Source of the DNA: Procambarus clarkii
Lineage: Eukaryota > Arthropoda > Malacostraca > Decapoda > Cambaridae
Length of the DNA stretch: 64,000 nt
Direction of reading: 5' to 3'
Assembly: GCF_040958095.1 (NCBI RefSeq)
Contig: NC_091160.1
Span: 34,524,410-34,588,409 of the forward strand
In this document: positions 1-11,900 of the stretch, one piece after another
How the letters are laid out: every line of letters begins with the position of its first letter
Numbering within the stretch: the first letter of the stretch is position 1
Translations under genes and position numbers: made by a program
Notes under the pieces: generated by a model
Told to the model about the DNA's origin: nothing
The model's input: the letters and a program-made list of their open reading frames with translations, nothing else
Databases searched by the model: none

Positions 1-714
1 AACAAAAACGCATCAACTCTCTCTCAGAAAACGTGTACCACTCACGGTTATGAAGAAAGGGCAGCGTGGTTGAGTGGTTGGGAACGTTGTCTGGGGCGAG
101 GAGAGAAACACGCCAGCGGGAGAGGCAGGAATGTTAAATATTCCCGCGGTCATTAACCACGGCAGCCTCTCACAGTGTCTTTATCCATGTCCGCCCACAC
201 TTGTCTCATGCCTTAACCATATATATAGAGAGAGAGACTCCCAGGTTAGATTTGTAAGCCTTCTTTGCTTCCTGTGCATCGAACAGTAAAATAAAGCCTA
301 TCAGAACCCGCTAGGTGGGTGTTGAGAGATATGCGAGCGTATCTTCAGCGAGGGTTCCAATCATGAGGCTGCTCTTGGAGCCACGGCGCCTAGTCCAGAT
401 TCAATAACAAACTCACGCGGTCTAAGAACACAAGGTAAAGGAGGAGGAAACCGCGTTATAAGGTCTTGTTCCACGACGAATGGTCACAATTGGAGATAGA
501 TTACTGTTCATGCACCCCCCCCCCATACAGGGGATTTTCTTTTTGCAATATCAATGTCTGCAAATGGCACACGTCTAGAACCAGCGGTCCTTCACGTTGC
601 AGTGGCGCTCTATCTTGGCGCCAAAAATCGTACCGTACTGGAGTACGGTACGGCACTCCAGCCCGTACTCCTGACGTACGACGTTTCCCAACGTCTGGAA
701 ACTGTCGTACCAAA
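1..714. other. no recognised gene or repeat
   Basis: I read both strands and saw only short open frames without splice-supported continuation. The segment 590-700 is rich in the self-complementary tetramer GTAC, with repeated CGTAC/GTACG runs that could form short hairpins, but I cannot assign it to an element. Confidence 0.4.
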
Positions 715-872
715 ATGCCCTTAAGTTAACTTACCAGAGGATTCAAAACACAAAACGGGACTGTATGTCAATTTCGCGAGCCGCTGCCATTTTTCTAGTA
801 TGATTGTTTTTGAGCTTGGGGTTGAGTACACGTCAAAATGCGACGTTCTATTAGGAGGACGAGTTGAACAGA
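715..872 (+). mobile_element. decayed 3' part of a TIR element (family M4)
   Basis: The right end reads GACGTTCTATTAGGAGGACG then AGTTG, close to the right terminus of the complete element at 62048-62403. The block AACGGGACTGTATGTCAATT also matches that element's interior. The left terminus is not present. An old, truncated copy. Confidence 0.5.
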
Positions 873-1149
873 GGCCACATCTTGAGGACACACTATACCT
901 TCATCGCTGTAACTATCTTCCTCACCGTAAACATCTTAACTACTCACAATCATCGTCAGTGTCACTATTTTTCACTACACAACCTGCAGCCATTGATGCT
1001 ACATGCGACCGTCCTCATCATTATAACCATCTTCACTAAATACTGTCTTCTTCACCTTTGTGTCAGCATCACTACCTAGGCCCTGCTGGCTTCCTCATCT
1101 ACGACCTTCCTCCTTATTTTCCCTTCATTATCTTCCATCTCCTTCACCA

Positions 1150-1245
1150 CCATTCCTACCCTTCACCACCTTCCCTACCCTTCACCACCTTCCCTACCCT
1201 TCACCACCTTCCCTACCCTTCACCACCTTCCCTACCCTTCACCAC
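1150..1245. repeat. 19-bp tandem repeat
   Basis: About five head-to-tail copies of CTTCCCTACCCTTCACCAC. Open reading frames here exist only because the unit lacks stops. Confidence 0.8.
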
Positions 1246-1484
1246 CATTATTCACCATTCTGTGACCATCTTCTCTAGAACACTCTCATTCAGTACATAA
1301 ACTACTTAAGAGAAACTAACACGTAATCATCACATCAAAAATAACACGCTAGATGCAACATAGTGAACATAGAATCTAGTATTTAGTGAGATTGGAAATT
1401 AGACTAATTTGCCATTACATGCAAAGGTGGTTTGGTAGTTAGGCCTAGAACTGGTTGCCTTAGGTGTGTATATAGTGTGTATGG

Positions 1485-1610
1485 AGGGGGGAGGGGGAAG
1501 GAATGGTGCCCAACCGCTTGGACGGTCGGGGATTGAACACCGACCTGCATGAAGTGAAACCGTCACTCTACCGTCCAGCCAAACTGTTTTTTTCCGGGGG
1601 GAGAGGGAGC
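1485..1610 (-). mobile_element. SINE family D, tRNA-like head
   Basis: Read on the minus strand it starts with CTGGACGGTAGAGTGACGG and a B-box-like GTGTTCAATCCCC, then GGTTGGGCACCATTCCTTCC. Other copies lie at 10972, 16183, 33817 and 38141, on both strands. Confidence 0.65.
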
Positions 1611-2074
1611 AGGCTATTTTTGTAGGTTTGAGCAATAGTGGGTGGTAGTAGTGTCAGTTTTGGCGGGTGTGTTGTAATGGTAGTGTGTGCCTGTGTGCGG
1701 GCCGTCGGCCACCTGGAGAATGCGCGGGTAAAAGCAATTAACCAGTATTACCAGACCCTCTTAGCCGCCTCCACCCAGCGTCCCGCCGCTAACACGGTGT
1801 CCGCTCTAAGCCTCCAGGCAAGGCGAGGTAACTACATATTTACGTCAGCAGAAAGCGCCAAGCCACTATGACTATATATATATAGCTCTCTAAGCCTCCA
1901 GATGATAACGGACTTTCACTTTCCGCTCTTAAATAAACACATCAATTAATTTACGCTAAACTATCATGTTCAAACTTACTCATCGACGCGATAAATCACC
2001 TTAACTATTGAGACCGTCTCAAAGCTCTCAAAATGTTCACTCTAAATATGAGACTAGAGAGAGTTAACATATAA

Positions 2075-2137
<63 letters not shown>

Positions 2138-2145
2138 TAATATAT
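2075..2145. repeat. (TA)n microsatellite
   Basis: Uninterrupted TA dinucleotides followed by a short imperfect TA tract. Confidence 0.9.
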
Positions 2146-2199
2146 ACACTGAAAGGTCAGGTCCTATATTTACAATAAATATGACAACATACTGGAGTA

Positions 2200-2610
2200 A
2201 ATGATATGGTCGGAAATGCAGAATTGGCACAAAGAACCCTGTATGAACATTACAGTTGAGAGGCGGGACCAAAGAGCCAAAGCTCAAACCCCGCAAGCAC
2301 AAATAGGTGAGTACAGGTCTACAGCTGCTCAATATCCTCTTAGAAGGCAGAAGAAATGTTGCCGGTCCAGAACTGGGCGTGTTGAAAAGAAAATTAGACA
2401 GGTTCTTGCAAGAAGTGCCGGACCAACCGGGTTGTAGTGGATATGTGGGTCTCAGCAACCAACAGCCTGTTGGTCCAAGCTCTCACAAGTCAAGCCTAGT
2501 CCCAGGCCGGACTTGAGAAGAATTCTCAGAACCCACTTCAGGTATGTTCAAATATATTTCAGGTATATTCCAGGTGCATTCTGTGTATACTCCAGGTATT
2601 GCAAAATTAA
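2200..2610 (+). mobile_element. dispersed decapod repeat, LINE-tail-like
   Basis: The plus-strand translation around 2385-2510 reads DRFLQEVPDQPGCSGYVGLS, a run I associate from memory with a very abundant decapod LINE-linked repeat. It ends in stepwise CAGGTAT repeats (2535-2600). A related tail, CCCACTGCAGGTAAGCTCC, appears at 63125. No poly-A or flanking duplication was identified. Confidence 0.5.
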
Positions 2611-2871
2611 TGATAGCATTTTATATTTCCATATTCACAATGTTATTTAAATGTAATACAAAATTTGCGTTTGAAGAACTCTAACAAACATATTTCATGA
2701 GAGGTGTACAAGCAGTTGCACAAGAGGTTGGTACAGTGCTGCTGAAACAGAAAACCGGTTGTGTGACCATTCTTGGAAATAAATTGATGCCATGGGCGAT
2801 GGGTCCCAGCGTGCGCATTCCTGAATTTTTGACCTTAATAATGCCCAGCTCCTCTCCTATGTCAAGCATAC

Positions 2872-2944
2872 ATGTGTGTGTGTGTGTGTGTGTATGAATG
2901 TGAGTGTGTGTGTGTATGAATGTGTGTGTGTGTGTGTGTGTGTA
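2872..2944. repeat. (TG)n microsatellite, interrupted
   Basis: Runs of TG broken by two TATGAATG interruptions. Confidence 0.9.
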
Positions 2945-3511
2945 TGAGCAAAGTTCAGGAACACTGGACCTTTGCATTTTTTTTTTAAGCATCGCGGTGA
3001 CCTTATCCACGTACTGATAAATATTATTTTCTCTGGCTATATAGTCACTGAATATGACTGTATTTTTACTGTTGATTACAGTATCGTCTTGTTCTCTCCA
3101 AGTGTCATAGTTGCTTATCATTTTTTTTGGGGGGGGGGGAGGGGAGGGGGGGATTATTCAAAGCCTCATGTTAATAAATATCCTCATGGAGTTTCCCAAA
3201 ACAACTCCCCCTTAGAGGCGCTTCAGGACACTCCACTAACGAGTCCCTGGGCCTATGATCTACTAACGCTGGAAATGAGTTTTTTTTTAATTAACTTAAA
3301 TTTAGTAATAGTAGTATTTGCAGCTCAATGAAGGTGCCTTAGTTTAATGCTATGGCATTTATTAAAACCAACAAACATATTGGTGAAAAATCGCTGATTA
3401 AATGAAATCAATTATATTTCTCCCATAGGCTCGCCAAGTCAGATAAGAGAGTGACTGATCAACAAGACGCCATATGCAGTAGTGTACTACATCAAATTGT
3501 TGTTTCAAGTT

Positions 3512-3605
3512 TCAGCCCCGCTCCTGTGCCAGGTAAGTCCACTACGGGCTCACCATAGCCCGTGCTACTTAGAACTTGTTCCGAGTAGCTGAATCTATAA
3601 CAACA
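3512..3605 (-). mobile_element. dispersed repeat E
   Basis: Minus strand: GTTGTTATAGATTCAGCTAC, CGGAACAAGTTCTAAGTAGC, ACGGGCTATGGTGAGCCCG. Other copies: 10608-10712, 16084-16149 and 16357-16430. The end carries an inverted GGGCT/AGCCC pair. Class unknown; all copies are short and non-coding. Confidence 0.65.
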
Positions 3606-3759
3606 ACATCAAATTGTTTGGGAGTGTGATAATGGTATGACAGAATACTTAGGAGCTACAAGCATTTTACCCCAAGAGTGTAACACTACTTATATGCTGT
3701 GTTCACTATATTAACCTGCAATGTTAAATGGGATTCTTGTACTGTAACTTGTGACTCAC

Positions 3760-3966
3760 TGTGACTTGTACTATACTAACTCACTGGATTTGTGCGCCCC
3801 TTGAGGGACCTGAAGTAGAGGAGGGTAGGAATAGCCTAAGCTACTCTATCATATTGGAGATGTATTTTATCGTCTCAATAAACGTACTTGTACTTCAAAG
3901 CCACAAGGCTGAAGGGTTACTTATGCCCGTGCCACCTCTTGGGTGGATCAATCAATCAATCAATCA
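3760..3966 (+). mobile_element. LINE 3'-end-like repeat with (AATC)n tail
   Basis: Contains GGTAGGAATAGCCTAAGCTA, then CTCAATAAACGTACTTGTAC, and ends in ATCAATCAATCAATCAATCA. A related AATAGCTTGAGCTACC...CAATAAAC segment lies at 11825-11885. Short tandem tails are usual for some LINE 3' ends, but no coding part is attached, so the class is an inference. Confidence 0.4.
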
Positions 3967-4151
3967 GATGCCACGACACGCCGGCTGCTGCATCTCATGT
4001 GTTCTTGAGTGTTTTCTAATTTCCAAGGAACTGTTAGCTTGAGTTCTTTGAGAATTAACCCGCGATGTTCCAGAGACTCGACAAACATAAGTGCCACAAC
4101 GCGCTAGAAACATAAACAGTGCTGTAAATGGCACTGTTTATGCCTGAGTGC

Positions 4152-4567
4152 CGAGCCAGCACTCTGGCGTCTGGCGCCAGCACTCAGGCGTCTGGGGTGT
4201 CTGGCGCCAGCACTCAGGCGTCTGGCGCCAGCACTCAGGCGTCTGGGGTGTCTGGCGCCAGCACTCAGGCGTCTGGGGTGTCTGGCGCCAGCACTCAGGC
4301 GTCTGGGGTGTCTGGCGCCAGCACTCAGGCGTCTGGGGTGTCTGGCGCCAGCACTCAGGCGTCTGAGGTGTCTGGCGCCAGCACTCAGGTGTCTGGCGCC
4401 AGCACTCAGGCGTCTGAGGTGTCTGGCGCCAGCACTCAGGCGTCTGAGGTGTCTGGCGCCAGCACTCAGGCGTCTGAGGTGTCTGGCGCCAGCACTCAGG
4501 CGTCTGAGGTGTCTGGCGCCAGCACTCAGGCGTCTGAGGTGTCTGGCGCCAGCACCCAGGCGTCTGA
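4152..4567. repeat. 30/21-bp minisatellite
   Basis: About 14 copies of a core TCTGGCGCCAGCACTCAGGC. Most have a 9-bp spacer GTCTGGGGT or GTCTGAGGT (30-bp unit); a few lack it (21-bp unit). The GGGG spacer form is used in the left half and the GAGG form in the right half, so the array grew by two local expansions. Both unit lengths are multiples of three, which explains the overlapping open frames up to 193 codons on both strands. Confidence 0.9.
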
Positions 4568-4765
4568 GCCAGACGCCTCGTGTAACCAGCAACCACCAAC
4601 CTACTGTGCTCTTTCCTCACAAACGGTGCTACATAGCCTTCAGGGTTTGGTGCCTTCTTTTGATAATTACTTACTTTCCTCACGAATGAACGAACGAAGG
4701 GTCGGTTAAAGACGTCCACCTAAGCCCCCCGTGGAACCTATTACCAAGTGTAGTTGTGACAGATT

Positions 4766-5018
4766 GGGGCCAGATTCACGAAGCACTTACGAACCCGTAC
4801 ATCTTTTTTTTCAAATTTTGGCGGCTTTTGTTTACAATTATTAAACAGGTAATGAGCTCCGGAGCACCAGGAGGCTGTTTATAACAATAACAACAGTTGA
4901 TTGGCAAGTTTTCATGCTTGTAAACTGTTTAATAACTATAATCAAAGCCGTCAAAGATTGAGGAAAGATGTACACGTTCGTAAGTACTGGCGTGTAACTG
5001 CTTCGTGAATCAGGCTCC
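4766..5018. mobile_element. TIR MITE family M1
   Basis: Left end GGGGCCAGATTCACGAAGCA, right end TGCTTCGTGAATCAGGCTCC: inverted termini of about 20 bp, extended by ACTTACGAAC / GTTCGTAAGT. The interior has the inverted pair TTTGTTTACAATTATTAAAC / GTTTAATAACTATAATCAAA. No coding capacity. A better-preserved copy lies at 34485-34744. Confidence 0.8.
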
Positions 5019-5110
5019 AGGTATTGTTGGAATTTACGTCAATCTTAATTATCATTAACTGTTTTTTCCCCTAGGTTCGCGGTTATATCGTGGGTTACCC
5101 CGAAGCAAGT

Positions 5111-5213
5111 ATCTTCTTGAGGTGTCTTGAGATGATTTCGGGGCTTAGTGTCCCCGCGGCCCTGTCCTCGACCAGGCCTCCACCCCCCATGAAGCAGCCC
5201 GTGACAGGTGACT
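5111..5213 (-). mobile_element. SINE family A, 3' part only
   Basis: Matches the body of the family A SINE (AGATGATTTCGGGGCTTAGT, CCTCGACCAGGCCTCCACC) but lacks the tRNA-like head seen in the full copies at 30485 and 59922. Confidence 0.8.
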
Positions 5214-6237
5214 ACTTTATAGTACGTTATAGATCTTTCACGTTATTTAATTGTTGTGATATTAAATTTGATTACAATTATTTATAAATTGTTCACAATA
5301 AATTATATTTATCGTAAATATTCCTGATTATTAGGCTAGGCCATAGTCGTCACTGGATTGGACAGCGCGTGAAGAAACTAATCAGTGATTTGGCTGTAAT
5401 CAATAATCTCTTTATAAAATTCCACGTAGAAATTGTGAGCAAATATCCAAGGACAGCAACTTTATAAAGCATATGGTCACCTTTTTTCCCCAACATGTAA
5501 ATTGCATGCATGAGTTTACTGCACTGGCAAAATCAGCTGTTTACTTTGGTTTACAGTAGATTTCTATTGTAGTTTACAATAGATTTTTATAGTAATATTT
5601 GTAACTTGTTGTTTTTAATGATAAGAGTAATTCAGCCATTGTTTTTAATTGAATATATTTCATTCTCAGTTTTTTTCTCGAATATATTTAAATTTACATA
5701 TTTGCTTCAAGAATTAACTCAAGGAATTAAGTTGAGGAATAAACCCCCACATTGGTTAAGGGAGATGTAAATTTAATGTTCTAAATCCATCTTATACAAC
5801 TCTAAACAACAATTTCCATACATTTTCATACAATTTCCATACAGTACATACCATACAAATATTAATGTATTGCATTTTTTTTTACAAAATGATTTTTAAC
5901 AAAATAATTTAGCTGCTTTTGTGTTTTTATTGAAGTTATAAAATGCACTTACACTTTATTAAAAAAAAATAACAACTATTTATTCCACGTTTTGAAAATA
6001 AAATCATAACTCATTACCATTGTAGGCGATTAGGGGAAATAATAAGGGGCTCAAAACTATTAAATTTAAAGCAATGTCTAAGAAATAGCCAACAAATATT
6101 AATTACAAATTACTGCAATTTGTTCTCTTCTGATGCTTAGCAGCACACCTGAAATAGACAAAAAATAACACTGGTTGTAAACATTTCAAATAATTGTTAG
6201 ATATTACAGTTTTCTCATGTAATATGAGATACTAGAA
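5214..6237. other. AT-rich, nothing recognised
   Basis: Low-complexity A+T-rich DNA without splice-framed open segments or recognisable repeat ends. Confidence 0.5.
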
Positions 6238-6420
6238 CAAATCCACAAGGGCCGTGACGAGGATTCGAACCTACGTCCGAGATCATCCCAGACGCTGCCT
6301 TAATCGACTGAGCTACGACATGGTCAAAAAGAGTTGAAACCAGAAGTTCTACTGCCCTTACTTGTGGATTTGTTCATTGATGCATCACGTTATTGTAATT
6401 TCTGTGTGTAATGAGATACT
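6238..6420 (-). mobile_element. SINE family C, tRNA-like
   Basis: On the minus strand the head reads GTCGTAGCTCAGTCGATTAA (A box TAGCTCAGTCGA) and later GTAGGTTCGAATCCTCGTC (B box GGTTCGAATCC), the two internal RNA polymerase III promoter boxes. Both ends carry an inverted copy of CCACAAGGGC / CCTTACTTGTGG, so the copy can fold back on itself. Confidence 0.75.
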
Positions 6421-6708
6421 AGCTCCGTCATACTAGCTTTTCTCTCGATTAGCCACTCGGTAAAAAAATATCAACTGATTGGCTAATCAGAGATGTATGA
6501 AGTTGAGCAATTCATCTAATCTATCGAGGCCGTTGCAAAGAAAACGTCAATATTGAATTGTTTTAATTTGTGCATTTTTGTTGTTGTTGCACATTTTTAG
6601 CAGTGGTAGATTTCGACGAAATTTCGAGAAAAGAAAATGCGACGTTTACCATAGATTAAACCGAGTGTCCAAATATTTACTGCATTGGGCGAGATTTAGA
6701 CTGTAATA

Positions 6709-7168
6709 AAGGTTATCTAGAGATGATTTCGGGGCTTTAGTGTCCCCGCGGCCCGGTCCTCGACCAGGCCTCCACCCCCAGGAAGCAGCCCGTGACAGCT
6801 GGCTAACACCCAGGTACCTATTTTACTGCTAGGTAACAGGGGCATAGAGTGAAAGAGACTCTGCCCATTGTTTCTCACCGGCGCCCGGGATCGAACCCGG
6901 GACCACAGGATCACAAGTCCAGCGTGCTGTCCGCTTTGCAACCCGTTCTCGCACTTGCTTATAGTCAATATTGGCTTATTTAATAAGTACATATGTGACA
7001 TACTAATTGATTGTGAATATTTTAGTTTACCTTGAAAAGCTTCATAGAAAACACCGACCTCACCTAACCTTCTTAGTATGTTAAGATAAGCATTATTGCT
7101 TCTTAAATACAATTATTACTTAACCTATACCGTTGATAGGTTAAGTAATAACCGCACGGCCGACCGGC
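6709..7168 (-). mobile_element. SINE family A, split by an inserted MITE
   Basis: The minus-strand SINE runs from 6709 to 6934, stops inside its tRNA-like head (GTGCTGTCCGCT on the plus strand), and resumes at about 7155 with CGGCCGACCGGCTCCC, exactly the sequence that follows in the intact copy at 60155-60176. The intervening 220 bp is a TIR element (next entry). This is direct evidence of nested insertion. Confidence 0.85.
6935..7154. mobile_element. TIR MITE family M2 inserted in a SINE
   Basis: Begins TTGCAACCCGTTCTCGCACT, identical to the terminus of the copy at 13437-13614, and shares TTAATAAGTACATATGTGAC and CTTGAAAAGCTTCATAGAAA with it in reverse orientation. The right terminus here differs, so this copy has lost or diverged from its second inverted end. 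Confidence 0.75.
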
Positions 7169-7627
7169 TCCCCAAATTCTATTAATAATAATAATTAATA
7201 ATAATAATTTTTATTTAGATAAGGTACATACATAAAGAGATTTTACAAAGTTTGTTGGCTTTATAGATAGAGCTAGTACATACAATGCCTAAAGCCACTA
7301 TTACGCAAAGCGTTTCGGGCAGGAAAAACATTAATGACTAAAGCTTAAAACTAATGGGTAAAAAGAATAAAATGAAATTTCAAGAGGCTGCGGCATACAT
7401 GAACAGAAAAACACAATCATATTGAAAACTTGTTTTTTCTTTGTACCAAACTGAAATGAAGAGACACCAGCGCCAAACAGAATACACACACCAACATGAG
7501 GGTAAAAAAACAGGTCAACAAGATGACCGATAAAAAAGCTTGCTACGATAACATAAATCATTTACCTTTATATAGCCTATCACAGCAGCATGGGGTTGGG
7601 GGGGGGTTGGGGGGGGGGAAGACCTCC

Positions 7628-8810
7628 TTACAGTTGCCAGTCCTGACATTCAGAGACCACACAGAGGGAGTAGTTGTAGACCCCAGCGAGGTAGGAGTAA
7701 GTCTTCCCGGCGTGTTCCTGCAAAAAGTTGGCAATGGGGCTTTATTCAAATGTGTGGGAAGGTCACCAACACCGCATGATACAATACAAGTGATGTTACA
7801 TGATTTCTGAGGACCTGCTGCATGAGTAACAGCTTCTCTCCCCCCCCCTGTCTTTGCGCCCTGGAAAGGCCACTCCAGACCGACTGCTGCATGAGTAACA
7901 GCTTCTCTCACCCCCTGTCTTTGCGCCCTGGAAAGGCCACTCCAGACCGACTGCTGCATGAGTAACAGCTTCTCTCACCCCCTGTCTTTGCGCCCTGGAA
8001 AGGCCACTCCAGACCGACAACCAGAGCGCAACTCTATAGTCTCCTGAGACTGACGGCTGCCTACTACTACTACTACTTGTTGAGAACAGGTTTTTTGGGG
8101 GGGTATTGGGTTTAATGGGGTAACCCCCTCCTCCCTTCCTCCCGTGGTCACCCATCCAACTGCTGGTCAGACGCAACGATTACTTTAAAACCTTACTGAC
8201 CGCGACACGGGCTCACCATCTAGTTTGACACACATGCTACTGAGCTGACCTCCATTGAGTACTAGTTCTACGTAACCCGTCCCCTATTTTGTCCCATTTC
8301 TGAACGAAACTCACTCATTCAATCTTATTTTTGCACACTACTTGTTCCCCATTTAGTCCAATTCCATACACACTACCCATTCCCTATTTAGCCCTATTCC
8401 TACACACTACCTGTTTCCCATTTAGCCCTATTCCTAGACACAACCTGTTCCCCATTTAGCCCTATTCCAACATACTACCTGTTCCCCTAGCCAAGCAAAG
8501 CCAGCTAAAACAGACACATATGACGTACCAAGTTCTCAAAGTTGGCAGTCCTTGCATAATATCTTGCCAAATTCATTTCAAGATAAAAAAGGCACTCCAA
8601 AATCAGGCTCCATTTATTTAGATCATTGGCCACGTGACCGACATACACCTAGAGGAGGGAAACAAATATACCAATGAAGTCATAGTATTATATTAAAAGT
8701 TATGTATTCTATTAAAGTATATATATATATATATTGATATTTTTTTAAAGCATTAAATTGACAATATATGATACACTGTTTAATTCCACTATTCCCCTTA
8801 AATAGTGCAT

Positions 8811-8905
<95 letters not shown>

Positions 8906-11900
8906 TCTAAATAATGATCCTCTCTACGATGCAGCCCCCCATTAAGCTGCCTAGCTCCTGCGTGCCTATTTACTGCTAGGTGAACAGGTGCACTAGATGA
9001 TAGTCGAGAACGAACCCAAATATACCACCAAGACCCATAAATATATATATATAACATAACCGAACATATTTATGTTACGCCATAGATTCCTTGAGATGAA
9101 TTCTACGTGTCTCAGTTGAAGACAGATCTTGCAGGTGGGGGGGAGGGGATCTTGCAGGTGGGGGGGGAGGGGATCTTGCAGGTGGAGGGGGGAATCTTAC
9201 TTGGTGAAGGGCTGTGAACGTTGCTATGTCATAGTAGGCAGAGGTCTTCTGTGTCCACGCGTCCAACTCTCGCTTCTTCACCATTGGTAAATATCCTTCA
9301 ACGCACTTCCTAAAATAATAATAATAATTATAATCGGCAATAAATAAGAAATGAGTCACAATAACGTGGCTGAAGTATGTTGACCAGACCACACACACAC
9401 ACACTAGAAGGTGAAGGGACGTCGACGACGTTTTCGATCCGTCCTGGACGATTCTCAAGTCGATTGTGTGATGGTCCCGAAACGTCGTCGTCCCTTCACC
9501 TTCTAGTGGTGTAGTCTGGTCATCATCAATAAATAAGCAAGTATGTAAATACATCAAAATATACAAATATCTCCTCTCATCGCCCCTCCAAAGAAGAGAA
9601 AGTAAGTATTTACCGAAATAAACAAACCAATGTATCAAAACTCCGTGGTGTAGTGGTAAGACACTCGCCTGGCGTTCCGCGAGCGCTATGTCATGGGTTC
9701 GTATCCTGGCCGGGGAGGATTTACTGGGCGCAATTCCTTAACTGTAGCCTCTGTTTAACGCAACAGTAAAATGTGTACTTGGATGAAAAAACGATTCTTC
9801 GCGGCGGGGGATCGTATTCCAGGGACCATACGATTAAGGACTTGCCCGAAACGCTACGCGTACTAGTGGCTGTACAAGAATGTAACAACTCTTGTATATA
9901 TCTCAAAAAAAAAAAAAAAAGAAAAAGGGAGTTACCAGTGTCTTGTTATTAGGAATGAGTTTCCAAGAGAAGATAACCTACTCCACCTTCTGTCTATAGT
10001 GAGTCACATCCGCAACAGGAAAGTAAATAACAGCTCACTTGAAGCACCAAATATGTATTAAGAAAACACGTTAGCCAGAAAATAAAAGCGTGAACAAATC
10101 CACAAGGGCCGTGACGAGGATTCGAACCTGCGTCCGAGAACATCCCAGGTTCGAATCCTCGTCACGGCCCTTGTGGATTTGTTCATTTGATGCATCACGT
10201 TAGTGTGATCTTTGTGTGTGATAAAAGCGTGAATGTTGCAAACACAGTCAAGAGTTAATAACTGTGAGGAGTCCCACCGAAAACATTATCGTCAATGTAA
10301 AATATATTTCAAACAAATCAAGACAAGGATTAAGTTGATCCAAGAGGATACAAAAATGTCATGACATCTACAATGGCGGCGAGCAGGATGGATGGACTCA
10401 GCGCATATGGAAGGACTCGGTATATACATGTAAACATGGAAGCAAGTAGTGGGGATGACCGCATAGCGATGATTTTTTGTTTTGGAAAAAGGCATCGCTA
10501 TGCTGTCATCTTTTTTAAAACTGTTTAATAGGTGGACTGGATTAATCCAGTCCATCTTTGGGGGATAAGTTAATTTGGGGTGTGTGAAGTAAATATCAGA
10601 CTTCAGTTTGTTGTTGTTGTTGTTATAGATTCAGATACTCGGAACAAGTTCCAAGTAGCACGGGCTATGGTGAGCCCGTAATGGACTTACCTGGCACAGG
10701 AGCGGTGCCCCTGGACTTCAGTTCTTGGACTCGGCTCTTATAGTTCACGATATAAGAGGCGGGTCCAATAAAGTCACTCCATTGCCTCAAAATTATTTTT
10801 ATTGAGTCATCACGCCATTGCGATTTCATTGTGATACATTACTAACCTTTGAGGCACGTCACGGCTCTTAGAACGGACGTGAACAGCAGCGTGCTTCCTG
10901 TCACCTGAAACACAAACAGTTTACTGAAACACAAAGTACTCTAGCGTTAACACCTTCATTCTAACATGAATAGTCCAACCACTTGGGCTGGACGGTAGAG
11001 CGACGGTCTCGCTTCATGCAGGTCGGCGTTCAATCCCCGACCGTCCAAGTGGTTGGACACCATTCCTTCACCCCGTCCCACCCCAAATCCTGATCCTGAC
11101 CCCTTCCAAGTGCTATATAGTCGTAATGGCTTGGCGCTTTCCCCCCCCTGATAGTTCCCTTCCCCTTCTAACATAAATAATTTAGTGTTTACAGTTAAGA
11201 AAGCGTTACCTCAACCGCTTTACCTGACCCCTCCACGTCTCCTCCTGAAGAGGAGACGTGGATGTCTCCTCCTGAAGAGGAGGAGACGTGGATGTCTCCT
11301 CCTGAAGAGGAGGAGACGTGGATGTCTCCTCCTGAAGAGGAGGAGACGTGGATGTCTCCTACTGAAGAGGAGGAGACGTGGATGTCTCCTCCTGAAAAGG
11401 AGGAGACGTGGATGTCTCCTCCTGAAGAGGAGGAGACGTGGATGTCTCCTCCTGAAGAGGAGGAGACGTGGATGTCAGCTACTGTACTTCTGACTGTTGT
11501 TGTCTTTAAAGAACAAAGGCAAGCAAAAATGACTCGACTTTTTCAACCAACTGCACAACATTACTTAACCGCCATTTGTCATATACTATCCAAGCACACG
11601 CGGCTTTCATCAGTAGCAATATATATCATCTCAGGAAAGTATAGTATGAGTTACATTTTAAAAACGTTGTCGTGTACGACTTATGAGATACTTGAGATAA
11701 ACTATCGCCATTTGTGTGTAAAGGAGGATATGTATATGTTTATCTCTCAGAATGTTCGGTAATACGTTTATTGTTTGTGATGTGTGTCTATGTATGTATT
11801 AACACGATGTACTGAACGGGGTGAGAATAGCTTGAGCTACCTCATCCCTTTGTGTGTATTTTACCTCAATAAACTTATTTCAATTTCAATTTCGCCATTT

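Noticed and set aside
1638-1871. ORF of 77 codons, GC-richer, ending at a donor-like CGAG/GTAACT
   Set aside because: No acceptor or partner exon that keeps the frame; remains unsupported.
4104-4719. ORFs of 162-193 codons on both strands
   Set aside because: Minisatellite with units of 30 and 21 bp, multiples of three.
9641-9715. tRNA genes at this and similar A-box/B-box sequences (6238, 10972, 15614, 30485, 41976, 57970)
   Set aside because: Each is the head of a dispersed SINE with a shared body; cloverleaf pairing is incomplete.
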